DNA from: Planctomycetota bacterium
GTDB taxonomy: Bacteria > Planctomycetota > Planctomycetia > Pirellulales > UBA1268
Length of the DNA stretch: 64,000 nucleotides
Reading direction: 5' to 3'
Assembly (NCBI GenBank): GCA_016872555.1
Contig: VGZO01000005.1
Location: 1 to 64,000, forward strand
Shown here: one piece after another, positions 43,848-52,749 of the stretch
How the letters are laid out: every line of letters begins with the position of its first letter
Numbering within the stretch: the first letter of the stretch is position 1
Made by a program: the position numbers and the translations under genes
The notes under the pieces: generated by a model
Told to the model about the DNA's origin: nothing
The model's database searches: none
The model's input: only the letters and a program-made list of their open reading frames with translations

Positions 43848-44675
43848 ATGCCCCCGACCAGCCGCCGCGACACCGCCTGTTTCGTGTTCGACATCGAGAG
43901 CGTGGCCGATGGGGCGCTGGTGTCGCGGCTGAAGTATCCGGGAGACAACCTCGCCCCTGCCGAGGCGATTCGCCGCTACCGCGCGGAATTGCTCGCCGAG
44001 AACGGCAAGGACTTCATCCCCTACACCTTCCAGCTCCCGGTTTCGCTGGTCATCGCCCGGATCGCCGGCGACTACCGGCTCCTCGATCTGGTGGCCCTCG
44101 ACGAGGCCCAGTCGCGTCCGCACGAGATCGTCCGCCTGTTCTGGGAGGGCTGGGAGCGCTACGGCCGGCCGCGGCTGGTGACGTTCAACGGCCGCGGCTT
44201 CGACATGCCGCTCCTCGAGCTGTGTGCCTTCCGCTACGGGATCGCGATCGGCGACTGGTTCGCCGAGGACCGCAAGAGCTTCGACCAGCCGCGCAACCGC
44301 TACAACACCGCGGCCCATCTCGACCTTCACGAGTGGCTGACCAACAGCGGCGCTTCGCGGTTCGTCGGCGGGCTGTCGTTGGCGGCCAATCTCATCGGCA
44401 AGCCGGGCAAGACCGACGTCGCCGGCCACATGGTGCAGGACCTGTGGGATGCCGGCCGGGCGGCCGAGATCCACGACTACTGCCGGGGCGACGTCCTCGA
44501 CACGTACTTCATCTTCCTCCGCTCGCGTGTGCTCGCCGGCGACATCGACCTCGCCCACGAGCAGCAGCTGATCGACCAGGCGCGGGACTGGATCACGGCC
44601 AAGGCGGAGTCGACGCCGGGACTGAAGCGCTACCTGGCAGCCTGGGGCGACTGGCAGAGCCCGTGGCCGGGGTGA
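43848..44675 (+). CDS. Predicted 3'-5' exonuclease (PolB-related, RNase H fold)
   Basis: A 275-residue protein; ATG at 43848, with GAGGG 11 bases upstream. The DnaQ-like catalytic acids are in CFVFDIESVAD (exo I, DxE), TFNGRGFDMPLLELCAFRYG (exo II) and YCRGDVLDTYFIFLR (exo III). This matches the DNA polymerase B exonuclease-like family PF10108, a stand-alone nuclease found in many bacteria. GGLSLAANLIGKPGKTDVAGH is the family-specific middle. It probably works in nucleic-acid repair or turnover. It follows the oxidoreductase with a 13-base gap. Confidence 0.88.
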   Translation: MPPTSRRDTACFVFDIESVADGALVSRLKYPGDNLAPAEAIRRYRAELLAENGKDFIPYTFQLPVSLVIARIAGDYRLLDLVALDEAQSRPHEIVRLFWEGWERYGRPRLVTFNGRGFDMPLLELCAFRYGIAIGDWFAEDRKSFDQPRNRYNTAAHLDLHEWLTNSGASRFVGGLSLAANLIGKPGKTDVAGHMVQDLWDAGRAAEIHDYCRGDVLDTYFIFLRSRVLAGDIDLAHEQQLIDQARDWITAKAESTPGLKRYLAAWGDWQSPWPG

Positions 44676-44744
44676 GAGCGCCGCGGCGCGCGGTCGGACC
44701 GCGGTGACGGCCCGAGCGGCGTCGTGACCCGGAACGGCCGCCGG

Positions 44745-45089
44745 TCACTCCGCGATCGTTTCCTTGACCAGCTGGATGAAGTGCTGGGCACGCGACGAAG
44801 CGGTGAGATCGGCGGCCTTCTTCTCGGCGGCCTTCTTGTCGGCGTACTCGAACAGCACCAGCCGCTTCATCGCCGGATTGAACACGCCCCAATAGGCTTT
44901 CAGACGCGCCTCCTTGGCGACCTTCTTGCGGGCCGGCTTCTTGGCCGCGACCTTGGGCTCCTTCGCCGCCCCCTCCTTGACGGCCTTCTCCTTGGCCGGC
45001 TTTTCTTTCTTTCCCCCCGACTTCTCGCGCGCCTCGGCGGCGTCGGACTGGGCCCGGAGCTCCTTGCGGTTCACAACTTTCCGTGCCAT
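44745..45089 (-). CDS. Small Lys/Ala-rich basic protein
   Basis: A 114-residue protein from ATG at 45089. The N-terminal half is a Lys-rich tail with repeated KxxAKE and AKKPARKK-like runs, reminiscent of histone H1-like tails. The C-terminal half is folded (LKAYWGVFNPAMKRLVLFEYADKKAAEKKAADLTASSRAQHFIQLVKETIAE), a compact domain I recognise only as planctomycete hypothetical. The charge suggests nucleic-acid binding, possibly a nucleoid or ribosome-associated role. A minus-strand -10-like TATACT is at 45138-45143. It is convergent with the exonuclease and divergent from nadA. Confidence 0.8.
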   Translation of the reverse strand: MARKVVNRKELRAQSDAAEAREKSGGKKEKPAKEKAVKEGAAKEPKVAAKKPARKKVAKEARLKAYWGVFNPAMKRLVLFEYADKKAAEKKAADLTASSRAQHFIQLVKETIAE

Positions 45090-45137
45090 GTCGCCTGCCG
45101 TCCTCGTACGCGATTGGTGGGTGGAAACTCTCGCCGG

Positions 45138-45211
45138 AGTATAGCCCGGCGTGGATCCCCTGCATCGGCCCTCGAGTGGTCGGCGTCGCGCCGCGACCGC
45201 CGTCTTATACT
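45138..45211. promoter_or_regulatory. Two divergent -10-like TATACT hexamers
   Basis: On the minus strand TATACT (complement of 45138-45143) lies about 50 bases before the small basic protein gene. On the plus strand TATACT (45206-45211) lies 57 bases before nadA. Both match TATAAT at 5 of 6. Neither has a good -35 at 16-18 bases, so these may be extended or activator-dependent promoters. Confidence 0.35.
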
Positions 45212-45268
45212 CGTCGTGCCGCTGCCCGCCGCCGGGCCGCCACCTCCGCAGGACCGCCGGAATCCCCG

Positions 45269-46411
45269 ATGGACAGCGCCGTCGCCGACCTTCCGCTCGC
45301 CTCCCCGCTCACCGCCTACCGCGGCCTCGAGGACCGTCTGCTCGACGAGCGGATCGAAGCGGTCCGCCGGCGGATGGGGGGGAGGCTCGTGATCCTCGGA
45401 CACCACTACCAGCAGGACGGCGTCATCGCCCACGCCGACCTGCAGGGGGACAGCTACCAGCTCTCCGCCGCCGCCGCCGCCCGGACCGACTGCGAGGCGA
45501 TCGCCTTCTGCGGCGTCCATTTCATGGCCGAGACGGCCGACATCCTCGTCAACCGTCCCGAGAAGGTCGCCGACCGTGGCGGGCGGCGCGTCTCCGTCGT
45601 CCTCCCCGACATGGCCGCCGGCTGCTCGATGGCCGACATGGCGGCGATCCATCAGGTCGAGGATGCCTGGGCCGATCTCGGCACGGTGGCCGACACGGCG
45701 CGCGTCGTGCCGGTCACCTACATCAACTCGGCCGCCAGCCTGAAGGCGTTCTGCGGACGTCACGGCGGCATCGTCTGCACGTCGAGCAACGCCCGCGCCG
45801 TCCTCGACTGGGCGTTCGCCCGCGGCGACCGCGTGCTGTTCTTCCCCGACCAGCACCTCGGCCGCAATACCGCCCGGACGATGGGAATCGGCCTCGAGCA
45901 GATGTGCGTCTGGAATCCGCACGAGCCCCGGCTCGGAGGCAATGACGCCGCCCGGCTCGCGGCCAGCCGGGTGATCCTCTGGCAGGGGCACTGCAGCGTC
46001 CACGCGATGTTCCGTCCGGAACATGTCGACGCCGTGCGCCGCGCGGTCCCTGGCGTGAAGATCCTCGTCCACCCGGAGTGTTCGATGGAGGTCGTCGACA
46101 AGGCCGACCTCGTCGGGTCGACGAGCTACATCGTCCGCCAGGTGGAGTCCGCCCCCGCCGGCACGGCATGGGCGATCGGCACGGAACTGCACCTCGTCAA
46201 GCGCCTCGGGACGAATCACCCGGAGCAGTCGATCCGCTTCCTCTCGCCGGTGGTCTGCATGTGCGCGACGATGTACCGCATCGACCTGGCGCACCTCTGC
46301 TGGAGCCTCGAGCACCTCGAGGCGGGCCGGCCGGTGAACGTGATCACCGTCGACGACGACACCGCCCGCTGGGCGGTGACGGCGCTGGAGCGGATGCTCG
46401 CCGTCCGGTGA
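45269..46411 (+). CDS. nadA: Quinolinate synthase
   Basis: A 380-residue [4Fe-4S] enzyme that condenses iminoaspartate with dihydroxyacetone phosphate to quinolinate in NAD synthesis. ATG at 45269 was chosen because MDSAVADLPL opens the family domain; the upstream in-frame sequence is non-homologous. Motifs include RLVILGHHYQQDGVIAHAD, QLSAAAA, IAFCGVHFMAETADIL, TYINSAASLKAFCG, IVCTSSNARAV, WQGHCSVH, HPECSMEVVDKAD and VVCMCATMYRI. The Cys residues in IVCTSSN, QGHCSVH and VVCMCATM fit the three cluster ligands. nadB and nadC are not in the window. Confidence 0.95.
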   Translation: MDSAVADLPLASPLTAYRGLEDRLLDERIEAVRRRMGGRLVILGHHYQQDGVIAHADLQGDSYQLSAAAAARTDCEAIAFCGVHFMAETADILVNRPEKVADRGGRRVSVVLPDMAAGCSMADMAAIHQVEDAWADLGTVADTARVVPVTYINSAASLKAFCGRHGGIVCTSSNARAVLDWAFARGDRVLFFPDQHLGRNTARTMGIGLEQMCVWNPHEPRLGGNDAARLAASRVILWQGHCSVHAMFRPEHVDAVRRAVPGVKILVHPECSMEVVDKADLVGSTSYIVRQVESAPAGTAWAIGTELHLVKRLGTNHPEQSIRFLSPVVCMCATMYRIDLAHLCWSLEHLEAGRPVNVITVDDDTARWAVTALERMLAVR

Positions 46412-46446
46412 GCCCGGGGGATCTTCAGCCGCGCGGAGGACATGTC

Positions 46447-47469
46447 ATGCGGTCGGTGGCAGCCTGGTGCCTGGTGGTGATCGGTGGCACGGTCATGGCG
46501 CATGGCGCACCCCCGGTACCGGTGATCTTCGACACCGACATGTGCGGCGATTGCGATGACGTCGCGGCGCTGGCGATGCTCCATGCGCTCGAGTCGCGGG
46601 AGCAGTGCCGGCTGCTGGCGGTGACGGTGTCGGCGAGCCATCCGCGCGCCGCCCCGTTCGTCGACTGCGTCAACCACTTCTACGGCCGGACCGGGATCCC
46701 CGTCGGCGTCGTCCGCCCCGGCGGCGTCGTCGAGCAGAGCGTGTATCTGAAGCTCGCCGACGCGACCTGGGACGACCCCGCCTTCGCCGGCCGCGAGCGC
46801 TATCCCCACCGGCTCCGCGACGCGGCCGACGCCGCGGAGGCGGTCGGGGTCCTGCGGGCGGCGCTGGCCGGCGCCCCCGATGGCGCCGTGGTCGTGATCC
46901 AGGTCGGCTTCTCCACCAACCTCGCCCGGCTCCTCGACAGCCCCCCGGACGCCGTCAGCCCGCTCCCGGGCGCGGAACTGGTGGCGCGGAAGGTGAAGTG
47001 CCTCCAGCTCATGGCCGGGGCGTTCCAGCCGATCGACGGCAATGCCGCCTACGGGGAATACAACGTCGTCCGCGACCGGGCGGCCGCCGCGCTCGTCGCC
47101 GAGCGTTGGCCGACCGAGATGGTGTGGAGCGGGTTCGAGATCGGGATCGCGCTGCCCTATCCGAGCCGGAGCATCCTCGAGGACTTCCGCGACGTGCCCC
47201 ACCATCCCGTCGCCGAGGCCTACCGGATCCTCTCGCCGCCGCCGCAGGACCGGCCGAGCTGGGACCTGACGAGCGTTCTCGACGGCGTCCTCGGCAGCCG
47301 CGGCTACTTCGACCGCTCGCCGCCGGGGCGGGTGACGGTGACCGAGAAGGGGGCGACGACGTTCACGGCCGAAGCCGCCGGAAAGCACCGCTACCTGATC
47401 CTCCGCGACGAGGCCGCCAAGGCACGCGTCACCGAGGCGCTGGTCCAGTTGGTGAGCCAGCCGCGCTGA
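46447..47469 (+). CDS. Secreted nucleoside hydrolase
   Basis: A 340-residue protein of the inosine/uridine-preferring nucleoside hydrolase family. ATG at 46447 follows GGAGGA (an out-of-frame ATG lies at 46442). A short signal peptide (VAAWCLVVIGGTVMAHG) implies export. The calcium/active-site motif is VIFDTDMCGDCDDVAALAMLHAL, and NHFYGRTGIPVGVVRPGG is the second family signature. The usual C-terminal HDP motif is replaced by PSWDLTSVLDGV, as in secreted planctomycete members. It frees base and ribose from nucleosides outside the cytoplasm. The stop lies in the first hairpin of the array at 47463. Confidence 0.87.
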   Translation: MRSVAAWCLVVIGGTVMAHGAPPVPVIFDTDMCGDCDDVAALAMLHALESREQCRLLAVTVSASHPRAAPFVDCVNHFYGRTGIPVGVVRPGGVVEQSVYLKLADATWDDPAFAGRERYPHRLRDAADAAEAVGVLRAALAGAPDGAVVVIQVGFSTNLARLLDSPPDAVSPLPGAELVARKVKCLQLMAGAFQPIDGNAAYGEYNVVRDRAAAALVAERWPTEMVWSGFEIGIALPYPSRSILEDFRDVPHHPVAEAYRILSPPPQDRPSWDLTSVLDGVLGSRGYFDRSPPGRVTVTEKGATTFTAEAAGKHRYLILRDEAAKARVTEALVQLVSQPR

Positions 47470-47537
47470 CTCGTTTCGTCAGCGCCCCGCGCTGACGTGT
47501 TTGGTCAGCGTTCCACGCTGACGTCGCCCGTTCAGCC
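47463..47537. repeat. Triple hairpin array between convergent genes
   Basis: Hairpin 1 is GCGCTGAC (47463-47470), loop TCGTTTC, GTCAGCGC (47478-47485). Hairpin 2 is CGCTGAC (47490-47496), loop GTGTTTG, GTCAGCG (47504-47510). A degenerate third copy is CGCTGAC (47516-47522), loop GTCGCCC, GTTCAGCC (47530-47537). The units repeat every 26 bases with a constant 7-base loop. The ends of both convergent genes lie inside the array. It may be a terminator cluster or a REP-like element; the same stem is at 36703-36725. Confidence 0.7.
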
Positions 47538-49076
47538 GACCGCCGCGTCGAGCGTCGGCCACACCGCGACCAGCTTGCGCGAGCGCTCGTACGCCGCCGC
47601 CAGCGTCCGCACCCCCTCCGGCCGCGGCGAGAACCGGCGCGGCGTGCCGGTGGCGTGGGCGGTGAGGAACGTCGCCCAGTCGCGGCGGTCGCCGCCGAGG
47701 ACGGCGGCGCGGTACGCCGCCAGCAGCGCAGCGCCCCAAGCGCAGCCCTCGGCGGCACCGTCGAGGAGCGTGACCGGCGTGGCGAAGGCGTCGGCGATCA
47801 CCTGCCCGAGGGCCGGCGTCTTCGTCAGCCCGCCGGAGAGGATCACCTCGGTCCGCGGGAAGCCCTGGGCGTCGAGCAGGTCGCTCCCCTGGCGGAGGTT
47901 GAAGACCGTTGCCAGGAGCATCGCCTTGGCGACGTTGCCGGGGGTGGCGTTGCGTTCGTTGAGGCCGATCACCAGGGCGGTGCCGCCGCGCGACACCCCG
48001 AGCCCCGGCTCGTCGTCCTGGAACGGCAGCGCGAGGATCCCGCCGCAGTCGTCGGGGGCGGCCACGATCTCGGGCATCAGCGTTGCGAACGCGTCCCCTC
48101 CGCTCCCCGCGCCGGCCCGGCCGAACAGGTCGACGACGGTGTTCATCGGCGTCGTGCCGTTGCGGATCCACACCATGTTGATCGGCTTGCCGTCGGGAGC
48201 ACAGAAGTGGTCGATCGCCCGGGCCACCCCCTGGAACGGCCGGTCGCCGACCGAGTTGGCGACGACGCTCGTGCCGTAGCTCAGCGCCACCTGACCGGCC
48301 GTGCCGATCAGCGAGCCGGCGAGGGCGGCCGACTGGTCCCCCTCGGCCGGAGCAACCGGGATGCCGGGAGGCAGGCCGAGCAGGGCGGCGCCATGGCCGT
48401 CGAGCACGCCCCCGTCGCCACCGGCGCGGCTTACCTCGGGGAGCAGTGCGCCGAGCGCGGGGAACGGTCCCCCGGGGACGGCGGCGGCGTGGCGCTCGTA
48501 GGCGGCGAGGCGCCGCGGGTCGTAGCCGAGCGTGGCCTGGTCGATGGGAAACATCCCCGCCGCATCGCCGATTCCCAGCCGCCACTGGCCGGTGAGACGC
48601 CGCGCCAGCCAGCCGGCGGGGGTCGTGAGCCGACCGGTCGCGCCCGCCAGATCGGGGCGGTTCCGCAGCGTCCACAGCCAGCGCGCGGCGGTGATCCGCT
48701 TGGGCATCTTCACGCCGAGCAACGCGGTCAGTTCCTCCCCCTCCGCTTCGTTGCGGCCGTCGCACCACAGCCGCGCGGGTGCCAGCGGCGTCGAGTCGGC
48801 GGCGCAGAGGACAGCGCCGTGCATCTGCCCGGCGATCCCGATCGCGGCCACGTCGACGGGGATGCCGCGGCGCGCCGCCGCGGCGCGGACGTCGGCCATC
48901 GCGGCGGCCAGGGCGTGCTCCCAGTCGGCCGGCGCCTGCTCGTAACACTCGGCGGCGAGGCCGGGAACCATGCCGTAGCCCGCCGAGCCGGTGGCGACGA
49001 TCCGCAGCGCCGGGTCGGTGAGGATCACCGACAGTCCCTGGGTGCCGGCGTCGATGCCGAGGAAGCCTGCTGCCAT
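47532..49076 (-). CDS. FGGY-family sugar kinase (xylulokinase-like)
   Basis: A 514-residue carbohydrate kinase. ATG at 49076 follows GAGG on the minus strand; upstream in-frame codons are not family-like. The N-terminal ATPase core has GFLGIDAGTQGLSVILTD, then IAGQMHGAVLCAAD and LWCDGRNEAEGEELTALLG with the substrate-binding Asp. The C-terminal half has SYGTSVVANS, VILSGGLTKTPALGQVIADAF and GAAEGCAWGAALLAA, all standard for FGGY kinases. It most resembles the xylulokinase/fuculokinase branch. It sits 110 bases after the isomerase-like gene on the same strand, suggesting successive isomerisation and phosphorylation of one sugar. Confidence 0.9.
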   Translation of the reverse strand: MAAGFLGIDAGTQGLSVILTDPALRIVATGSAGYGMVPGLAAECYEQAPADWEHALAAAMADVRAAAARRGIPVDVAAIGIAGQMHGAVLCAADSTPLAPARLWCDGRNEAEGEELTALLGVKMPKRITAARWLWTLRNRPDLAGATGRLTTPAGWLARRLTGQWRLGIGDAAGMFPIDQATLGYDPRRLAAYERHAAAVPGGPFPALGALLPEVSRAGGDGGVLDGHGAALLGLPPGIPVAPAEGDQSAALAGSLIGTAGQVALSYGTSVVANSVGDRPFQGVARAIDHFCAPDGKPINMVWIRNGTTPMNTVVDLFGRAGAGSGGDAFATLMPEIVAAPDDCGGILALPFQDDEPGLGVSRGGTALVIGLNERNATPGNVAKAMLLATVFNLRQGSDLLDAQGFPRTEVILSGGLTKTPALGQVIADAFATPVTLLDGAAEGCAWGAALLAAYRAAVLGGDRRDWATFLTAHATGTPRRFSPRPEGVRTLAAAYERSRKLVAVWPTLDAAVG

Positions 49077-49186
49077 CGGAGCCTCGCGGTGCGCGACGGG
49101 GATGCCACGATCGCCGGCCACGGCTCACGCCACGGCGGGCGACCGGCGGATCGACGCGGCGCGATGATACCAGGACGATCCGGCCG

Positions 49187-50872
49187 TCAGCCGTTCCAGC
49201 GGACCGCCGCCGACTCGCCGGGCCCGCGCGTCCCGCAGAACGCGACCTCGATCCCCAGCGCCCGCGCCGCCGCCGCCTTGGCCAGCGCACAGCGGTCGGC
49301 CGCCGCGGCGTCGGTGGCGTAGGCGACCTGGACGTGGTTGGCTTTGTGGCGTGCCATCATCTGGTCGCGCGACACGCCGTAGGTCACGGCATGCATGATC
49401 GGCCACTGCGGCGTGGTGGCGTCGAGGCGCCGGCGCGTCTCCCCGTCGGGGAGCCGGACCACCGCCGCCCGGCCGATGTCCATGCAGAGCTTCTCGGCAG
49501 GGCCGGTGCCGTCGACCCAGATCCGGCTCCAGACGATCTCCCCCGGTTTCGACACGCCGGCGAGCGTGCTGCCGCCGAGCCGGAAGTACATCGGCGGTTG
49601 CCGGTAGCCATGTGCTCCCTTCCACCCGCCGATGAAGTGTGCCGGCGGCGCGGCGCCCGAGATCTCGAACACCCAGACCCACTGGTCGGTGGAGTGGGAC
49701 TGGTCCCAGTCGCCCCAGCGGATGTCGTGGAGCGTGTTCTCGACCGGCTCGCCGAGGGCCTCGTGGACGCGCTGCGTGAGCAGGCCGTCGAGGCCGGCGC
49801 ACTCGTCGACCTCGTTGAAGTGGGTCAGCGGCCGCCCCTTGTGGAGGATCCGGCTCGACCCCTCGGCGGTGACCGGCGGGCGCTTCGAGTCGTTGAGCAT
49901 CCCCTCGACAAGGTCGCTGGCGGGGAGCAGGTCCTTGAGGCCCTGCTGGTACTGGATCCCGACCAGGTCGCAGCCGAAGCGGTCGGCGAGGCGCAGCGTG
50001 GCGACGTACATCCGGCACTGCCACAGCACCTGCTCGCGGGAAAGGTCGGTGGCGTCGTTGCGGCCGAAGTGGAAGGTCATCCCCGCCTTCTCCAGCCAGC
50101 GGAACACCTCCTTGCCCTCCGCCTCGTTGACACGCGTCGTCTCGTGGTACAGCGCGCTTTGGCTGAGGCGTTCCTTGAACACGCCGGTGGCGTGGAGGAG
50201 GCGGTCGGGGATGATCGCGTTCTCCATTCCCATGCAGCCCTCGTCGAAGACCCCCATCAGCGCCTTGTGGTGGACGAGCGTGGCGGCGATCTGGCGGCCC
50301 AGCTGGTCGAGCTTGGGGGGCACGCGGACGGCGCCGATCGGCACGACGTGGCTGGTGTCGTGGTGGACCGTGCCCCGGTCGAGCCAGGCCTGGAGGTGGC
50401 GGGCGAAGCTCGGGCTGGCGAAGTCGTCGGCCCACAGCGTGGCGTAGGGCACGCCGGCCTTGGTGAGCGACCCGTTGAGGTTGAGCATCCCCACCAGCCC
50501 CGGCCACTGCCCCGACCAGTTGGCGACGGTGAGGATCGGGCCGGAATGGGTCGAGAGCCCGGGGAGGACGTGGTTCGAGTACTGCCACACCGCCTCGGCG
50601 ACGACCAGCGGCGCTTCCGGATCGACATGGGCGAACACGTCGAGCCCCTCGCGCGCGCTGCCGATGAAGCCGTGGCCGCGCGCTTTGGAGACGGCGTGGC
50701 CGCGCACCAGTTTCCGTCCGGCGCGCGACAGCGCCGTGGCGAGGGCCGTCTCCATGTCGCGCTGGGCCGGCCAGCAGGTGCGGTTGGCCTCTTCACGGAG
50801 GTCGCCGCTGGCCACGAGGACCACGTCGGCGCGACTCGGCTTGGCGGACGTCGGGCGGGATTTGGTCGCCAT
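49187..50872 (-). CDS. L-fucose/L-arabinose isomerase-fold protein
   Basis: A 561-residue protein. ATG at 50872 follows AGGGTGACCCG. It has [72 protein letters not shown] and [58 protein letters not shown] and [25 protein letters not shown] follow. The Glu and Asp in [14 protein letters not shown] fit the metal site of fucose/arabinose isomerases. It would convert an aldose to a ketose, which the downstream FGGY kinase could phosphorylate. The exact sugar is unknown, and the family also contains uncharacterised members. Confidence 0.82.
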   Translation of the reverse strand: MATKSRPTSAKPSRADVVLVASGDLREEANRTCWPAQRDMETALATALSRAGRKLVRGHAVSKARGHGFIGSAREGLDVFAHVDPEAPLVVAEAVWQYSNHVLPGLSTHSGPILTVANWSGQWPGLVGMLNLNGSLTKAGVPYATLWADDFASPSFARHLQAWLDRGTVHHDTSHVVPIGAVRVPPKLDQLGRQIAATLVHHKALMGVFDEGCMGMENAIIPDRLLHATGVFKERLSQSALYHETTRVNEAEGKEVFRWLEKAGMTFHFGRNDATDLSREQVLWQCRMYVATLRLADRFGCDLVGIQYQQGLKDLLPASDLVEGMLNDSKRPPVTAEGSSRILHKGRPLTHFNEVDECAGLDGLLTQRVHEALGEPVENTLHDIRWGDWDQSHSTDQWVWVFEISGAAPPAHFIGGWKGAHGYRQPPMYFRLGGSTLAGVSKPGEIVWSRIWVDGTGPAEKLCMDIGRAAVVRLPDGETRRRLDATTPQWPIMHAVTYGVSRDQMMARHKANHVQVAYATDAAAADRCALAKAAAARALGIEVAFCGTRGPGESAAVRWNG

Positions 50873-50914
50873 CGGGTCACCCTGGGAGAACCGGATCGAA
50901 CACGCGGGAGCCGA

Positions 50915-50945
50915 TTGGAACCGGCCCCCGGGGCGAAACTATACT
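50915..50945 (+). promoter_or_regulatory. Weak promoter candidate before the WD40 gene
   Basis: TATACT (50940-50945) matches TATAAT at 5 of 6. A TTGGAA at 50915-50920 is 19 bases upstream, so spacing is poor. The leader to ATG 51012 would be about 60 bases. Confidence 0.35.
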
Positions 50946-51011
50946 CACCGCCGCTCCGGGTCGGGACGGCGTCGGTCGGACCCCGGAGCGACCCCGTGGA
51001 GCTGCCCATCC

Positions 51012-52640
51012 ATGCGTCGTGCCACCCGCATTCCCGTCTGGCTGTCGGCCGGCTGCGCCCTCGCAGCCTGGGGAATTCTCGCCGTCCTCCCCGGCGCCGC
51101 CCAGGAACCGGCCGCCGCGGCCCCCGCCCCGGCGCCGAACCTCCCGGCGTTCACCCGCTGGATCATCGCCGCCGACTACACGCGCGACGGGGCGCAGCTG
51201 GTCACCGCCGGTGGGGAGAGCCTCCTCTACCGCCCCGGCGACGTCGTCGTCTGGAATGCCGCCGACGGCAACCGGATCGGCGACCTCGCCGGCCACCCGA
51301 CCGCTGTCTGGGCGGTGAAGGTGTCGAAGGACGGCAAGCTCGCGGCGACTGCCGGCTACGACGGCTTGGTCAAGCTCTGGGACCTGCCCGCGCGGGCCCT
51401 CAAGGCCGACCTCAAGAAGCACAAGGGATGGGTCCGGTCGCTCGATTTCTCCCCTGACGGCACCAAGCTGGCGACGGGTGGGGAGGATGGCACGGTCGTC
51501 GTGTGGGACACGGCCACGAACGCCGAAGTCCGGGCGATCACGGCCCATGCCGCGGCCACGACCTGCCTCGCCTTCTCCCCCGACGGGGCGACGCTGGCCA
51601 CCGGCGGCGGCGACAAGCTCGTCAAACTGTGGAACGCCGCCGACGGCGCCGAGAAGGCGAAGCTCGAGGGGCACGGCGACGCCCTCTGGACGCTCGCCTG
51701 GTCGCCCGACGGCACGAAGATCGTCAGCGGCGGCGCCGACCGGACGGCGAAGCTGTGGAACACGGCCGACAACAAGGAGCTCGGCACGCTCGCCGGTCAC
51801 AAGGACTGGGTCACCAGCGCCGCCTTCCTTCCCGACGGCAGCCGGCTGGCGACCGCCAGCCTCGACGGCGTCGTCAAGCTCTGGGACACCGCGTCGCGCG
51901 CGGAGCAGTATGGGCCGGAGGCGATCAAGTCGAGCCTCTGGACCGTGACCTTTTCCCCTGACGGCAAGTCGCTGTTCATCGGCAGCCACGCCGGCGGGCG
52001 AATCGTGCCGGTGCCGGAGCCGAAGCTCGTGCCCCCGCCGCCCCCCCCGCCGCCGCAGCCGCAGTGGGTGGCGCTGGTCCCGACCGCGTTCACCAGTGCG
52101 GCCGGCGCGACCGCGGCGATCGGCGCCGACGGCGTCGTGCTCGTCACCGGCAACCGTGCCAAGGACACCTACACGCTCAAGGCGGTCGTCCCCGCGGGTG
52201 GGAACCTCAAGGGTGTCAGGCTCGAGGCTCTGGCCGATGACACCCTGCCCGCGAAGGGACCGGGGCGGGCCGACAACGGGAACTTCGTCGTCAGCACGTT
52301 CGCCGTCCAATTCGGGCCCGCGGGGGGCGCGGAGACGCCGACCGCGGTCAAGTTCGCCGGCGCCAAGGCCGACTTCGAGCAGGAGAACTACGCCATCGCC
52401 GGCACGCTCGACGACAAGGCCGACAGCGGCTGGGCGATCGGCGGCGGGATCGGCGCCAATCACGTCGCCTCCTACGACCTGTCCACCGACGTGGTGGTTC
52501 CCGCCGGCAGCCCGCTGTCGATTTCGATCGACCAGCAGCACGCCGACGGCACCCACGCGCTGGGCAAGTTCCGCCTCCACCTCCTTCAGGAGGTTCCTCC
52601 GCCGGCTCCCGCGCCGCCGGCGGAGGCTCCCAAGCCCTGA
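51012..52640 (+). CDS. Secreted WD40 beta-propeller protein with C-terminal beta-sandwich
   Basis: A 542-residue protein; ATG at 51012 with GGAG upstream. The signal peptide (LSAGCALAAWGILAVLPGAAQ) is followed by seven WD40 repeats (about 50-330), each with a GH..V..L..SPDG..LATGG..D..VKLWD pattern. A Pro run (about 338-348) links to a C-terminal domain (VRLEALADDTLPAKGPGRADNGNFVVSTFAVQ..FEQENYAIAGTLDDKADSGWAIGGGIG). That tail is the planctomycete beta-sandwich also found in PSD1-type cytochrome-like proteins. It is probably a periplasmic binding or scaffold protein without enzymatic activity of its own. Confidence 0.87.
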   Translation: MRRATRIPVWLSAGCALAAWGILAVLPGAAQEPAAAAPAPAPNLPAFTRWIIAADYTRDGAQLVTAGGESLLYRPGDVVVWNAADGNRIGDLAGHPTAVWAVKVSKDGKLAATAGYDGLVKLWDLPARALKADLKKHKGWVRSLDFSPDGTKLATGGEDGTVVVWDTATNAEVRAITAHAAATTCLAFSPDGATLATGGGDKLVKLWNAADGAEKAKLEGHGDALWTLAWSPDGTKIVSGGADRTAKLWNTADNKELGTLAGHKDWVTSAAFLPDGSRLATASLDGVVKLWDTASRAEQYGPEAIKSSLWTVTFSPDGKSLFIGSHAGGRIVPVPEPKLVPPPPPPPPQPQWVALVPTAFTSAAGATAAIGADGVVLVTGNRAKDTYTLKAVVPAGGNLKGVRLEALADDTLPAKGPGRADNGNFVVSTFAVQFGPAGGAETPTAVKFAGAKADFEQENYAIAGTLDDKADSGWAIGGGIGANHVASYDLSTDVVVPAGSPLSISIDQQHADGTHALGKFRLHLLQEVPPPAPAPPAEAPKP

Positions 52641-52749
52641 GCGGTCTTCAGTGACGGTCCAGCGCCGTCCGCCGGCGCGAGAGCACGCGCCGACGGCTGC
52701 TAGGATGGACCGCCGATGGCGTGAGAGCGGAACCAGGAGGGATACGGCG

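Noticed and set aside
52641-52749. Possible TPP riboswitch ahead of the thiS-thiG run
   Set aside because: The leader has a GTGAGAGC but lacks the CTGAGA...ACCTGAtc core pairing of THI boxes, and it is upstream of a secreted hypothetical gene rather than thiS itself.
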